NCBI GenBank assembly: GCA_041940025.1
Contig: JBGTSY010000002.1
Location: 319,824-383,823 of the forward strand
Reading direction: 5' to 3'
Length of the DNA: 64,000 nt
Source: UBA5859 sp041940025
GTDB taxonomy: Bacteria; Pseudomonadota; Gammaproteobacteria; UBA5859
Below, one piece after another: positions 1 through 7,606 of this stretch. The first letter of the stretch is position 1; each line of letters starts with the position of its first letter. The notes beneath the pieces are model-generated. The model had not been told where the DNA came from and searched no databases. It saw only the letters and a list, made by a program, of their open reading frames with translations. Position numbers and translations under genes: made by a program.

Positions 1-195
1 GATTCAGATCTTTCCAAGTTGCGTGCCGTGGATTCGCAGCGACATAATCGCATCGAAGAGGTGTTCCATATCAAGAAACAGAAACTCTATGTCAAACGCC
101 CTATCAAATTATTTATGGCTACCAGCCAAGCCGCAATAGCTTTAGGGGATTGTCTATTTTATTTCGTCTTGGAAGAAGATCATAGCCTCCTATAA
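1..195 (+). CDS. 3' end of an unidentified gene, cut by the window edge
   Basis: An open frame enters the window at base 1 and ends at a TAA at 193-195, giving 64 residues with no internal stop. The residues are mixed charged and hydrophobic, ending in an aromatic-rich stretch (CLFYFVLEEDH). I recognise no family. It may be the C-terminus of a real gene that begins before the window, but a chance open frame of this length is possible. No terminator hairpin follows it. Confidence 0.35.
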   Translation, partial: DSDLSKLRAVDSQRHNRIEEVFHIKKQKLYVKRPIKLFMATSQAAIALGDCLFYFVLEEDHSLL

Positions 196-804
196 GAGAG
201 CCAGTGACTTCATTCTTAATGATTTGTCGATTCGAAAGCCTCTTCGGTTTCCTTTTGCAGTCGCCATGCATTTTCTGCATAGCGAGATGAAAAATAGCAA
301 AGGGTAAATCTCTTTATATTAGCAAGTGTTGCCATCGCGCCTTTTTTACCCACTTCTCAGATATCACTTCAGTGATCTCAATCTCTAGTGTTTCGATATA
401 GTGTGAAACCCAGCTCAACTGTAGGCGCTTTGCTTAGCGGCAACAGCTGCAATGGTGCCTTGGGGAGCAGATATTTTCAGGCGTTTATTACCTCTGAGAT
501 TGAGTCGGATGAGGCGAGCAAAATCGGCAAAATGGTCCATATAGCGTGGGAGAGAAAGAGTTCGGTGACACACAGCAGAAGGCGAGTTGGAAGAGGTCGT
601 AAATCGGCTGCGTCAAGTTGTAATGTCTGCGGTCTAAATCGACAATCGACTAGCAATACAGGATCATGAAAAGGATCATTGACTCAGTAAGAAAGAAAGC
701 TAGGTTTCATAATGATTACTTGATATAGCTCAGCGGGTGAGTGAGTCAATGCCGCTACTATGGAAGATTCAATATACTCTATTTTATCGAATAAGGAGAG
801 TGTG
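196..804. other. Gap without a convincing gene
   Basis: About 600 bases. A 93-codon GTG-started frame at 388-669 has low-complexity, Ser/Arg-rich content, no good ribosome site and no recognisable family, so I do not call it. Small inverted repeats are present (ATCAC-ttca-GTGAT near 362). The end of the gap holds the ribosome site (aaGGAGag, 792-800) of the CBS gene that follows. Confidence 0.4.
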
Positions 805-1251
805 ATGTCTATAGGAGAGGTGTGTAATCGAGAAGTAGTCGTGACTGACGAAGATTCGAGTGTGTTTGAAGCGGCCCGACTGATGCGGGAGACGCATGTG
901 GGCGATCTCATTGTGGTGAAGGAGATCAATGGCGAGCATCACCCAGTGGGAATTGTGACCGATCGAGACTTGGTTGTGGAAGTTATAGCTCAAGAGGTAG
1001 ATGCGAATGGAGTGGCGATTAGGGATGTGATGACAAGCAATCCAGCCACTGTTACCGCAGAGCAACATACCCTGGATGTACTCAAAGAGATGCGACGATT
1101 GGGAGTGCGTCGTATGCCGGTAGTCAATCAGCAGGGCGGTTTGGTGGGTATAATGACAGTAGATGATGCGTTGTCGCTCATTCATGAGGCATTAGATGAC
1201 TTAGTTACTTTAGTGGGAAGGGAGATAGGTAACGAGGTTGCCCATCGATAG
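805..1251 (+). CDS. Two-CBS-domain protein
   Basis: A protein of 148 residues made almost entirely of a CBS domain pair (Bateman module). CBS pairs usually bind adenosyl ligands such as AMP, ATP or SAM. The first CBS repeat includes VGIVTDRDL and the second VGIMTVDDAL, each the typical end-of-domain strand-turn-helix. The ATG at 805 is preferred over an in-frame start at 760 because GGAG stands 8 bases before it and the domain begins at once. No effector domain is fused, so this is a stand-alone sensor or regulator whose partner cannot be told. A second small CBS protein lies at 14005. Confidence 0.85.
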   Translation: MSIGEVCNREVVVTDEDSSVFEAARLMRETHVGDLIVVKEINGEHHPVGIVTDRDLVVEVIAQEVDANGVAIRDVMTSNPATVTAEQHTLDVLKEMRRLGVRRMPVVNQQGGLVGIMTVDDALSLIHEALDDLVTLVGREIGNEVAHR

Positions 1252-1390
1252 CATTATTAGAATTGGTTGTGTGGCCAGAGTATTGCTTGGGCGTTGTGTG
1301 CGTTCAGTGACCGATATAGGAATCGTTGAGCCATAGTGATAATATTCTTTGTTCAGAGAAAATCAAAGTTAAGTCAATCGGTTGTGACAC

Positions 1391-1407
1391 TGCGACAATA
1401 TGTCGCA
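1391..1407. promoter_or_regulatory. Perfect dyad, candidate RegA/PrrA-type redox box
   Basis: TGCGACA-ATA-TGTCGCA is a perfect 7+3+7 inverted repeat about 75 bases before the Met-rich barrel gene. It contains GCGAC-N5-GTCGC, which fits the published GCGNC-Nx-GNCGC pattern of RegA/PrrA/RoxR redox response regulators. The downstream genes (cytochrome c lipoprotein, TlpA thioredoxin) are redox genes. The match to that family is inference. Confidence 0.4.
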
Positions 1408-1433
1408 TTCTAAATATTGTGCGATTGTATAGA

Positions 1434-1473
1434 CTAACTACTAGAGATTATCCGACTTGAATAGAGTAGTTAG
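1434..1473 (+). promoter_or_regulatory. 5'-leader hairpin overlapping the ribosome site
   Basis: CTAACTACT (1434-1442) pairs perfectly with AGTAGTTAG (1465-1473), a 9-base-pair stem with a 22-base loop. The only plausible Shine-Dalgarno sequence for the ATG at 1482 (TTAGG, 1470-1474) lies in the 3' arm, so folding would hide it. Confidence 0.35.
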
Positions 1474-1481
1474 GTTGTACC

Positions 1482-2657
1482 ATGCGGCAAAATATATCCC
1501 TATTAGTCTTTCTTTCATCCCTATTGTTAACATTCTCCTTTTCGGCTCAGGGTTATGTGGGCCTGTGTTGCGGCAAGTGCGGTGGCAACATGCCAATGAA
1601 TACTCCTGGAGGAGGCACTCCAGAGACCTATGAGTTTCGCATTAAGTCTACTCCCATGTGGATGCAGATGGACGGCATGATCGATGGCGATAGCACAATT
1701 AATGAGCAAGATTTATTAGGCATGCCCATGATGATGGGCATGCCCACCGGACAATTTATGGCTGTGCCAACGGAGATGGAAATGGAGATGTTCAACCTCT
1801 CCTTAGGCTACAGTTTTACCGATGATTTCTTTGCTGGTGTGATGTTGATGTATCAACAGAAATCTATGGAGATGCAATTTAATTCTATGATGCAAATGAA
1901 TACGGGTCGCACCGGATTTACCATGGAATCGGATGGCATAGCTGATACGATGATTATGACAAAGTATCGTCTCTATTATGATGATCCGCTCATTCCTAAA
2001 TCTCAAGTCTCACTGTTTGTCGGGTTGAGCGTCCCCACTGGCTCGATTGATGAGAAAAATAGCACACACCCAATAGCGATGCGTCAGCGAGAGTTGTTGC
2101 CCTATGGCATGCAGTTGGGATCGGGTACCGCCGATCCTACAATTGGTGTGCTATATCAAGGCTCTAAATCGCCCCTTTGGTGGGGGGTCAATGCGCGCTA
2201 CACGGGTCGGCTTTACGAGAACGATAGAGAGTATCGCTTAGGTGACGAGGTGCGATTGGATCTCTATACCATGTATCAATTGAGTTATAACCTAGTGAGT
2301 GAACTACAGCTGAATGGCTGGTATCAGGGTCGTATTAGAGGTGAGATGGACGAGTCGACAACAGGCGAGTCCGGTCATGTGACTCAAGGTAATGCAGCTT
2401 CTCCCTTTACGACGCCCCTGTGGGATACAGCAAACAGTGGAGGTGAAAAGATGGCATTGACGATGGGTCTACAGTGGCAACCCATTCCATTGCATATTGT
2501 GAACTTTCAGGTGGGTGTGCCCCTTTATCAGAATCTCAATGGTGTTCAATTGAAAGATAAGTACAGTGTCAACTTAACTTGGTATTTGGAAATTCCCACG
2601 AAAAAGAGTCGCAGATATAAGACGGCGGGTAAAAAAGACAGCACACTCGGGTTTTAA
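1482..2657 (+). CDS. Met-rich outer-membrane beta-barrel (transporter-like)
   Basis: A 391-residue protein with an N-terminal signal peptide (hydrophobic LLVFLSSLLLTFSFSAQG). Alternating amphipathic strands and a C-terminus rich in aromatic strands (VNLTWYLEIP) suggest an outer-membrane barrel of the type often filed under phenol-degradation MetA-like transporters. Just after the signal peptide sits a Cys cluster (CCGKCGG), then unusually dense Met clusters (MWMQMDGM, MPMMMGMP, MEMEMF). Such Met and Cys patterns are common copper ligands, so copper binding is a fair inference but not shown. It heads a tight run with a cytochrome c lipoprotein (20 bases on) and a TlpA thioredoxin. A dyad and a leader hairpin precede it. 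The substrate is unknown. Confidence 0.65.
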   Translation: MRQNISLLVFLSSLLLTFSFSAQGYVGLCCGKCGGNMPMNTPGGGTPETYEFRIKSTPMWMQMDGMIDGDSTINEQDLLGMPMMMGMPTGQFMAVPTEMEMEMFNLSLGYSFTDDFFAGVMLMYQQKSMEMQFNSMMQMNTGRTGFTMESDGIADTMIMTKYRLYYDDPLIPKSQVSLFVGLSVPTGSIDEKNSTHPIAMRQRELLPYGMQLGSGTADPTIGVLYQGSKSPLWWGVNARYTGRLYENDREYRLGDEVRLDLYTMYQLSYNLVSELQLNGWYQGRIRGEMDESTTGESGHVTQGNAASPFTTPLWDTANSGGEKMALTMGLQWQPIPLHIVNFQVGVPLYQNLNGVQLKDKYSVNLTWYLEIPTKKSRRYKTAGKKDSTLGF

Positions 2658-2676
2658 GTGATCCTCTGATTGTCCT

Positions 2677-2985
2677 ATGAAACGGTTAGGCATTAAAAAC
2701 CTAAAAGAAGTGTTTTCCTTGCAGTTTTTATGTTTACTGGCCGGATGTGTCGTGCAGCCTGGGGCGGTGTCGGTGAGCGAAGATGTCTCTAAAGAGCACA
2801 AATTTTACCAGTCGAAATGTGCCCTCTGTCATGCGTTACCTCATCCTAAGCGCCATTATGCGCAAGATTGGCCATTTATTGTCGATCTGATGCAATCTCA
2901 TAGCGCGGAACGGAACTTACCCACCTTAACCTTACAAGAGAAGCAACGAATATTAGACTATTTACAACCTAGAGCTCGAGATTAG
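2677..2985 (+). CDS. Small cytochrome c-type lipoprotein
   Basis: A 102-residue protein. A hydrophobic N-terminus ends in a lipobox (LLAGC), so it is probably lipid-anchored in the periplasm. A single CALCH heme-binding motif (CxxCH) lies mid-protein, followed by a short helical region with DWPFIVDLMQSH, where a Met could be the sixth heme ligand. It is shorter than ordinary class I cytochromes c. It lies between the Met-rich barrel and the TlpA gene, whose start comes one base after this stop, so the three are probably co-transcribed. Electron transfer in the periplasm is the likely role. Confidence 0.7.
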   Translation: MKRLGIKNLKEVFSLQFLCLLAGCVVQPGAVSVSEDVSKEHKFYQSKCALCHALPHPKRHYAQDWPFIVDLMQSHSAERNLPTLTLQEKQRILDYLQPRARD

Positions 2986-2986
2986 A

Positions 2987-3574
2987 GTGACAACACTAGT
3001 CGATAAAATGAACCATCTAATCTTCTCTAGCATGTTGATTTTTCTTTTGGCAGTCGAGCAGTCCCAAGCGTTCGAAGCCAACGAAGAATTTAAACGTGCG
3101 GGGATCACACGTCCTAAAGAAAATCTGATGGCACCGGAATTTCAATTGAGATCTTTAAAGGGCGGGATGCTTTCACTGTCAGATTTTCGTGGTCAATTGA
3201 TCATACTTAATTTTTGGGGTACCTTTTGCGCACCCTGTCGAGAGGAGATGCCTGCCTTAGAAAGATTGTGGCAGCGACATAAAAATAAGGGTTTAACGGT
3301 GTTAGGCGTCGCGGTAGATCGTGAGGAGCAGGCCGTTGTTGAACAATTTATAGATACCTATCACATCGATTTCCCAATCGTGCACGATCCTACTGATCAT
3401 TCTAGAACGCTGTATGAGGTGACAGGTTTCCCATTTAGTTATTTCATCGATCAGCAAGGCCGCATCATAGGTCGAGTGATTGGTGCCTATGATTGGGATG
3501 CGCCTCAAATGCAAGATCTGATCACACAGTTGCTGAGTTCCCAAGATGGTGGAAACACTGAGGGGCTCAATTAG
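2987..3574 (+). CDS. TlpA/ResA-family periplasmic thioredoxin
   Basis: A 195-residue thioredoxin-fold protein with a signal peptide or anchor, then the redox motif WGTFCAPCREEMP (CxxC) and the cis-proline region TGFPFSYFID. This arrangement is typical of TlpA/ResA disulfide reductases, which keep cytochrome c cysteines or copper-protein thiols reduced in the periplasm. The GTG at 2987 begins 1 base after the previous stop. An ATG at 3008 would give a cleaner signal peptide (MNHLIFSSMLIFLLAVEQSQA region) and may be the true start. Position after a cytochrome c gene fits a role in heme or copper protein maturation. Confidence 0.85.
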   Translation: MTTLVDKMNHLIFSSMLIFLLAVEQSQAFEANEEFKRAGITRPKENLMAPEFQLRSLKGGMLSLSDFRGQLIILNFWGTFCAPCREEMPALERLWQRHKNKGLTVLGVAVDREEQAVVEQFIDTYHIDFPIVHDPTDHSRTLYEVTGFPFSYFIDQQGRIIGRVIGAYDWDAPQMQDLITQLLSSQDGGNTEGLN

Positions 3575-4946
3575 CCATCGTACTTTTCCCATTTAGTGTG
3601 ACTAGCAGAAACTGAATTCTGATTGTTTCACTTCGCCTATCCTGAACATTATCGTTTTCGAATTCGCGTGCTGATTAATGCATTCCGGACTGTCCGTTTG
3701 TCACCACAACCGATCACTGGCGCTTTTGTTACCGGTCTCTAAAGGTGGTTACCTGGACTCCCAAGCGCTCACTTATCCCTGGAGCAATCGGTTGATTGAG
3801 ACAAGTGACAATCTGCTTCTATGACGCCTGTTCCGGGTAGCGCTATTCTACCTAACCACCTTCTGTGGTGACGCCAACACAAGGCCGTTCCAGCCCTAAG
3901 TGCAGACCACTTTTGTTTCGTTGGCATGCCTGCCACCAACACCCGGTACCTATTTTATTCAAGCGCCTCAAACACCGAGCGGCAGGACTCACCCAATCCG
4001 TATCCGTCTTGTTTCCTCTGGCCCTTAACCTGTAAGGGATCCCTGCCAGCCGAGTTATGCGCGCTGATTGCGCTCGACTGAGGCCGTTCGCAAGAAGCCA
4101 GTTGTCGTAGATGGGCAAAATGCTTCATGTTGCAGATTGCGGTGGTCATGGTCAGGGTAAAGAGAGTCTTGATGCCTATGTAACAGAAAAGGCGTGTATC
4201 GGCTTGTCATAGTGCAGAGTTCTTGAGAGCACTTTAATCTCGTCGTAGTCGGTCAGCACATCATTGAGTCCTTTTATAGGCGCACCAGCAAGGACAGTTT
4301 GACTTTAAGACTTCCTGTAGCGTGCTGCGCGCACAGTGTGTGTTGCGAACGCACTAGATCCGATCTGTTTCCTGTGCAAAGTCGGGTATTGAGATCAAAG
4401 TGAATAGGCCATTAGTGTAGAATTGCATCAGCTGTACTATATCAATGTAATCTATTTTAACCTGTCGTCTTCTGGCGCTAAAGATGCGGGTAGGCACGAC
4501 CACATTGCCGTGATAGCCTTTGTCAGTGATATTTTCTGGCAGCGGAGAGTGGACATCAGGACATAAGCGAACGCCTAACACAGTCAAAAGTCTCTGTCAG
4601 AACGGTACTTCCTGAGTTTGTCGGGCTGTTTTAGCAATCCCTTCAACATGGGTCGGCATTTGACACTCATCACCTCGCCGATGTCTGTATTCAGAGCCGA
4701 ACCTGGGCACTGCGTATCATCGACATCAAGGCAGATATAGATTACCGTCTGCTTCAAATAAGCCGGCATCATTTTTTTATGGTGGTACACGGTTCCACGT
4801 AGCGGTAGTCATCAATAAAGGTCGCCTTCAGTTAAAACAAGGATTGATATCTGCTATATCTAGCCCACGGAGTCAATAGCCGGATTTTTTTCTTTTCCCT
4901 TCGATTCCAGGCATAATCCAAGTCTCACTATGTTGGAGGACTCACC
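3575..4946. other. Relic-rich gap of 1.4 kb
   Basis: No intact gene is visible. Frames are short and broken on both strands. The minus strand from about 4790 to 3955 holds pieces that look like a decayed transposase, described separately. The base mix shifts from region to region. The last 30 bases carry the ribosome site (TTGGAGG) of the OmpA-like gene. Confidence 0.5.
3955..4790 (-). pseudogene. Decayed transposase remnant, possibly IS5/IS1182-like
   Basis: Read on the minus strand, three frames give fragments that in order resemble the second half of DDE transposases of the IS5/IS1182 kind: ENITDKGYHGN (compare the usual DKGYRG motif), then VPTRIFSARRR, and nearer the end YIGIKTLFTLTMTTAICNM, similar to the closing helix where such proteins have a run like LTLAFALCNL. 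Frameshifts and stops separate them, so the gene is dead. No terminal inverted repeats or target duplication could be found by eye. The family assignment rests on short motifs. Confidence 0.33.
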
Positions 4947-5933
4947 ATGACTAGGTTTCTGCCCGCTGCAGTCACAGCGATGATACTTGCTTGCGTATCA
5001 ACCGTCATTTTGGCGCAGGACATCGACGGGGTGATAGAGCACCCGATGGTCAAGCGCTATCCAGGGCAAGTGATTGCGTGGCAGCACATCGAGAATTACC
5101 AACCGTACAAGGTTGCTACAGGTCCGGTTACTGGCTACAGAAAAATTGCTGATTGGATCGAAACTGAAGGTCGGGTCACGCGCACATTTTATAAGCTCGA
5201 AGGTGAGGAGCGTTCCTATTCAGAAGTTTATAAAAATTATCTGGATGCCCTGAAGCAAGAAGGCTTCGAGATATTGGGCGAAGGTTTTTCAGCCGATCGT
5301 CGAGGCGCTGCGGTAGGCTCACGACAGTGGATGGACGTCACTTTTCGTGCCAATCCTGCAACCAAGCCGGGTGCGGTGGGTACGATGTTTTCAGGTACGT
5401 CCTCCTCCGGTGGTGCGGGCGCGATAGTCGCCACAAAAGAACGCGCTGCCGGTACAGCGTACGTTGTGATTTACGTCGAACAGCATTCGAAAAACTATGT
5501 CGGCGCGTTGATTGATATCGTCGAGGTAGAGGCCGCTGAGACGGGACTGGTTGTGGTTGATGCCGAAGCAATGGGATCCGATATCGATGAGTATGGGCGC
5601 GTTGTGCTTGATGGGATCGTATTCGACTTTGACACAGCCCGGTTGAAACCCGAATCTAAAGCAGCGCTTGATGCGATTGCCGAATATCTGGGTGCCAATC
5701 CAGATAAGCGCTTTTACGTCGTTGGTCACACCGATTCGACAGGAACTTTCGCATATAATCGCAAGTTATCCGCTGATCGAGCGCAAGCAGTCGCTGACGC
5801 TTTGACCCAGGAATACAGCGTCGTGTCCCATCGGCTGGAGCCCCAGGGAGTCGGACCGCTTTCACCGGTGTTTTCGAACGAAAGCGACTCAGGTCGGGAC
5901 CAGAATAGGCGTGTTGAGCTTGTTGAAAAGTAG
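4947..5933 (+). CDS. OmpA-family protein with C-terminal peptidoglycan-binding domain
   Basis: A 328-residue envelope protein with a signal peptide (cleavage probably after VILAQ). The N-terminal region to about residue 210 resembles DUF4892-type periplasmic domains. The C-terminal ~110 residues are an OmpA-like domain (IVFDFDTARLKPESKAALD, then VVGHTDSTG and NRKLSADRAQAVADAL), which binds peptidoglycan through the conserved Asp and Arg. A good GGAGG ribosome site precedes the ATG. Its GC looks higher than most neighbours and it is an island between two relic-rich gaps, which may point to transfer. Confidence 0.85.
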   Translation: MTRFLPAAVTAMILACVSTVILAQDIDGVIEHPMVKRYPGQVIAWQHIENYQPYKVATGPVTGYRKIADWIETEGRVTRTFYKLEGEERSYSEVYKNYLDALKQEGFEILGEGFSADRRGAAVGSRQWMDVTFRANPATKPGAVGTMFSGTSSSGGAGAIVATKERAAGTAYVVIYVEQHSKNYVGALIDIVEVEAAETGLVVVDAEAMGSDIDEYGRVVLDGIVFDFDTARLKPESKAALDAIAEYLGANPDKRFYVVGHTDSTGTFAYNRKLSADRAQAVADALTQEYSVVSHRLEPQGVGPLSPVFSNESDSGRDQNRRVELVEK

Positions 5934-7040
5934 CGGAAACACGCCCAGCGTGCCAGCGATTGCTATTCAAGTTTAATACTGATGAACAGAAAATGTTTGA
6001 AGTTCACCGAAGAGTGGATGAACGTTTCCGGCCCGATCGTCTCGAATGTTTTCTGTATCAACTGCAAGCCGCTCGTTGGTGTGTCTTGGCACCAGGGGGT
6101 AGGCATGACTTTATCATACAAAAAATGATCTCTCATTGTCTCTCAACTATCTTTAACCAAGTGTCTGTATCCAGCACTATTTGATACTTTTTATCTAAAG
6201 CCATCTGGCAATGATAACTTTGTATCGTGCCATCTTGAGATGGTCGACTTAAAACTCTCGTTGTCACTGATATAGCTGTGTACGAGCCTCTAACACTGTT
6301 GATACGTTTATCATGCGTGTTTAAACCCTCATCAATCTTATCAGTATGCTTTAGCGGCGTTTCTATCGTCTGTTTTTGCTTTTTATCGTCGTCGTCTTGC
6401 TACCACCATCATGTTCTAAATGATGTTCGATTCTCTTTTCAGCGCTGCGGTGCCGCTTATCGGATTTCTATTTAAGATCTCTATGGGAGCCATTCTATTA
6501 TTAGGATCATACTTATCAATGTAGCAGGCAAGCGGCTTTATCGGGACCGCCTATTGTGTTTTGGGGTATCGTCTTAGGACTGGTCATCGCTTAGTTGAAA
6601 TTGGGCATTCTTTACACTTGCATCTGAGGCCGAGTACGATTGATCCATAAACTGATCTTCAGGTGAACGGTGATTTATATTTCGTGTCGCACACCGTCTA
6701 TCGCGTTCCGTCGCCCGCTTGCGCTGTTTAAAGAAATCCTCCCGCAACCAGTCTGTCATTTCGCGTTCCATGGGCTAAATCATACCCGCGGTGGCATGAT
6801 TCATGTGACGCATGCAGGGTGTAAACAGAATTAGTCCGGATAGTCATTGAGTGTGCAAAATTAGACATTCCCTCCAGCTCTTTCTACATTTAGAATAGCC
6901 GCTGGCGCACAAACTTGATAGTGACGCTGAGTCGTCGTAATGGCGTAGTCGATTTCGTTTTATTATCGGTCACATCAATCTCGGAAATTGGTTCAACCAG
7001 TAAGAGTGACTTGTTTCACCGCATCTGAAAAGAGTAAAAA
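5934..7040. other. Gap of 1.1 kb without a convincing gene
   Basis: Only short frames are present. A minus-strand 65-codon frame at 6574-6771 encodes a hydrophilic, charged peptide (MEREMTDWLREDFFKQRKR at its start) and could be a small gene, but its ribosome site is weak. Plus-strand frames at 5960-6184 and 6278-6475 look random. I see no terminator after the OmpA-like gene and no clear repeats. Together with 3575-4946 this looks like decaying DNA. Confidence 0.4.
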
Positions 7041-7595
7041 ATGGCAGAAATATCAGTTCATCTAGATAGAAAAATATTGCACAAAGTGGAAAGTGAATTG
7101 GACAATCTTTATGCCATAATCGACGCGTATCAAGCGATGCAGGCAATACAGATTAAGGTGGGTGAGGTGGATAGGACCCATCCATTTTGGCGCGAAGTAT
7201 TAACATCACTCACGAGTCTGTTTGTGATTAATTGGTGTAAGTTGTTCGGTATTGATAGCGATGATAGATTTTGGAAACAAGCCACATTGGAGCAAAAAGA
7301 GTTTCGTGAATTGATATATAAAAACGCTGGGTTTGACTACCAAGAATGGAATCAATATCGTCATGCCATGCACGAATTAAAAAACGAGTTGATTTTACAT
7401 TTAACGCCCTATCATCAAATCGATCATCCGGTCGACTTGGCTCAAGCTTTTGCGGTGGCTGAAAGTTGTCACCAATGGCTTCATGAAGTGATGAAGGAGG
7501 GTGATATAAGTGAAGGACCAGTGATGCAGAAAGAGTATGTTGTTGAGAGTTTGTCTGATGCGGTCGCATCACTGGAGAAACTCGCTCAATCATAA
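7041..7595 (+). CDS. Hypothetical helical protein, HEPN-like at best
   Basis: A 184-residue soluble protein with no signal peptide, predicted mostly helical. The region SLFVINWCKLFGIDSDDRFWKQ followed by a later YRHAMHELKNE helix is reminiscent of AbiU2/HEPN-type all-helical proteins, but the RxxxxH nuclease motif is not clear, so I leave it unnamed. It ends 11 bases before the convergent lhr stop. The upstream ribosome site (AAGAG) is weak. Confidence 0.6.
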   Translation: MAEISVHLDRKILHKVESELDNLYAIIDAYQAMQAIQIKVGEVDRTHPFWREVLTSLTSLFVINWCKLFGIDSDDRFWKQATLEQKEFRELIYKNAGFDYQEWNQYRHAMHELKNELILHLTPYHQIDHPVDLAQAFAVAESCHQWLHEVMKEGDISEGPVMQKEYVVESLSDAVASLEKLAQS

Positions 7596-7606
7596 CTCAC
7601 AACTAT

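Noticed and set aside
388..669. 93-codon open frame before the CBS gene
   Set aside because: GTG start, no ribosome site, composition of a chance frame, no recognisable family.
5960..6184. Plus-strand frame after the OmpA-like gene
   Set aside because: No ribosome site, mixed composition, no family.
6574..6771. Minus-strand 65-codon frame in the 5.9-7.0 kb gap
   Set aside because: Charged and plausible in composition, but weak start and no family; left as a note in the gap entry.
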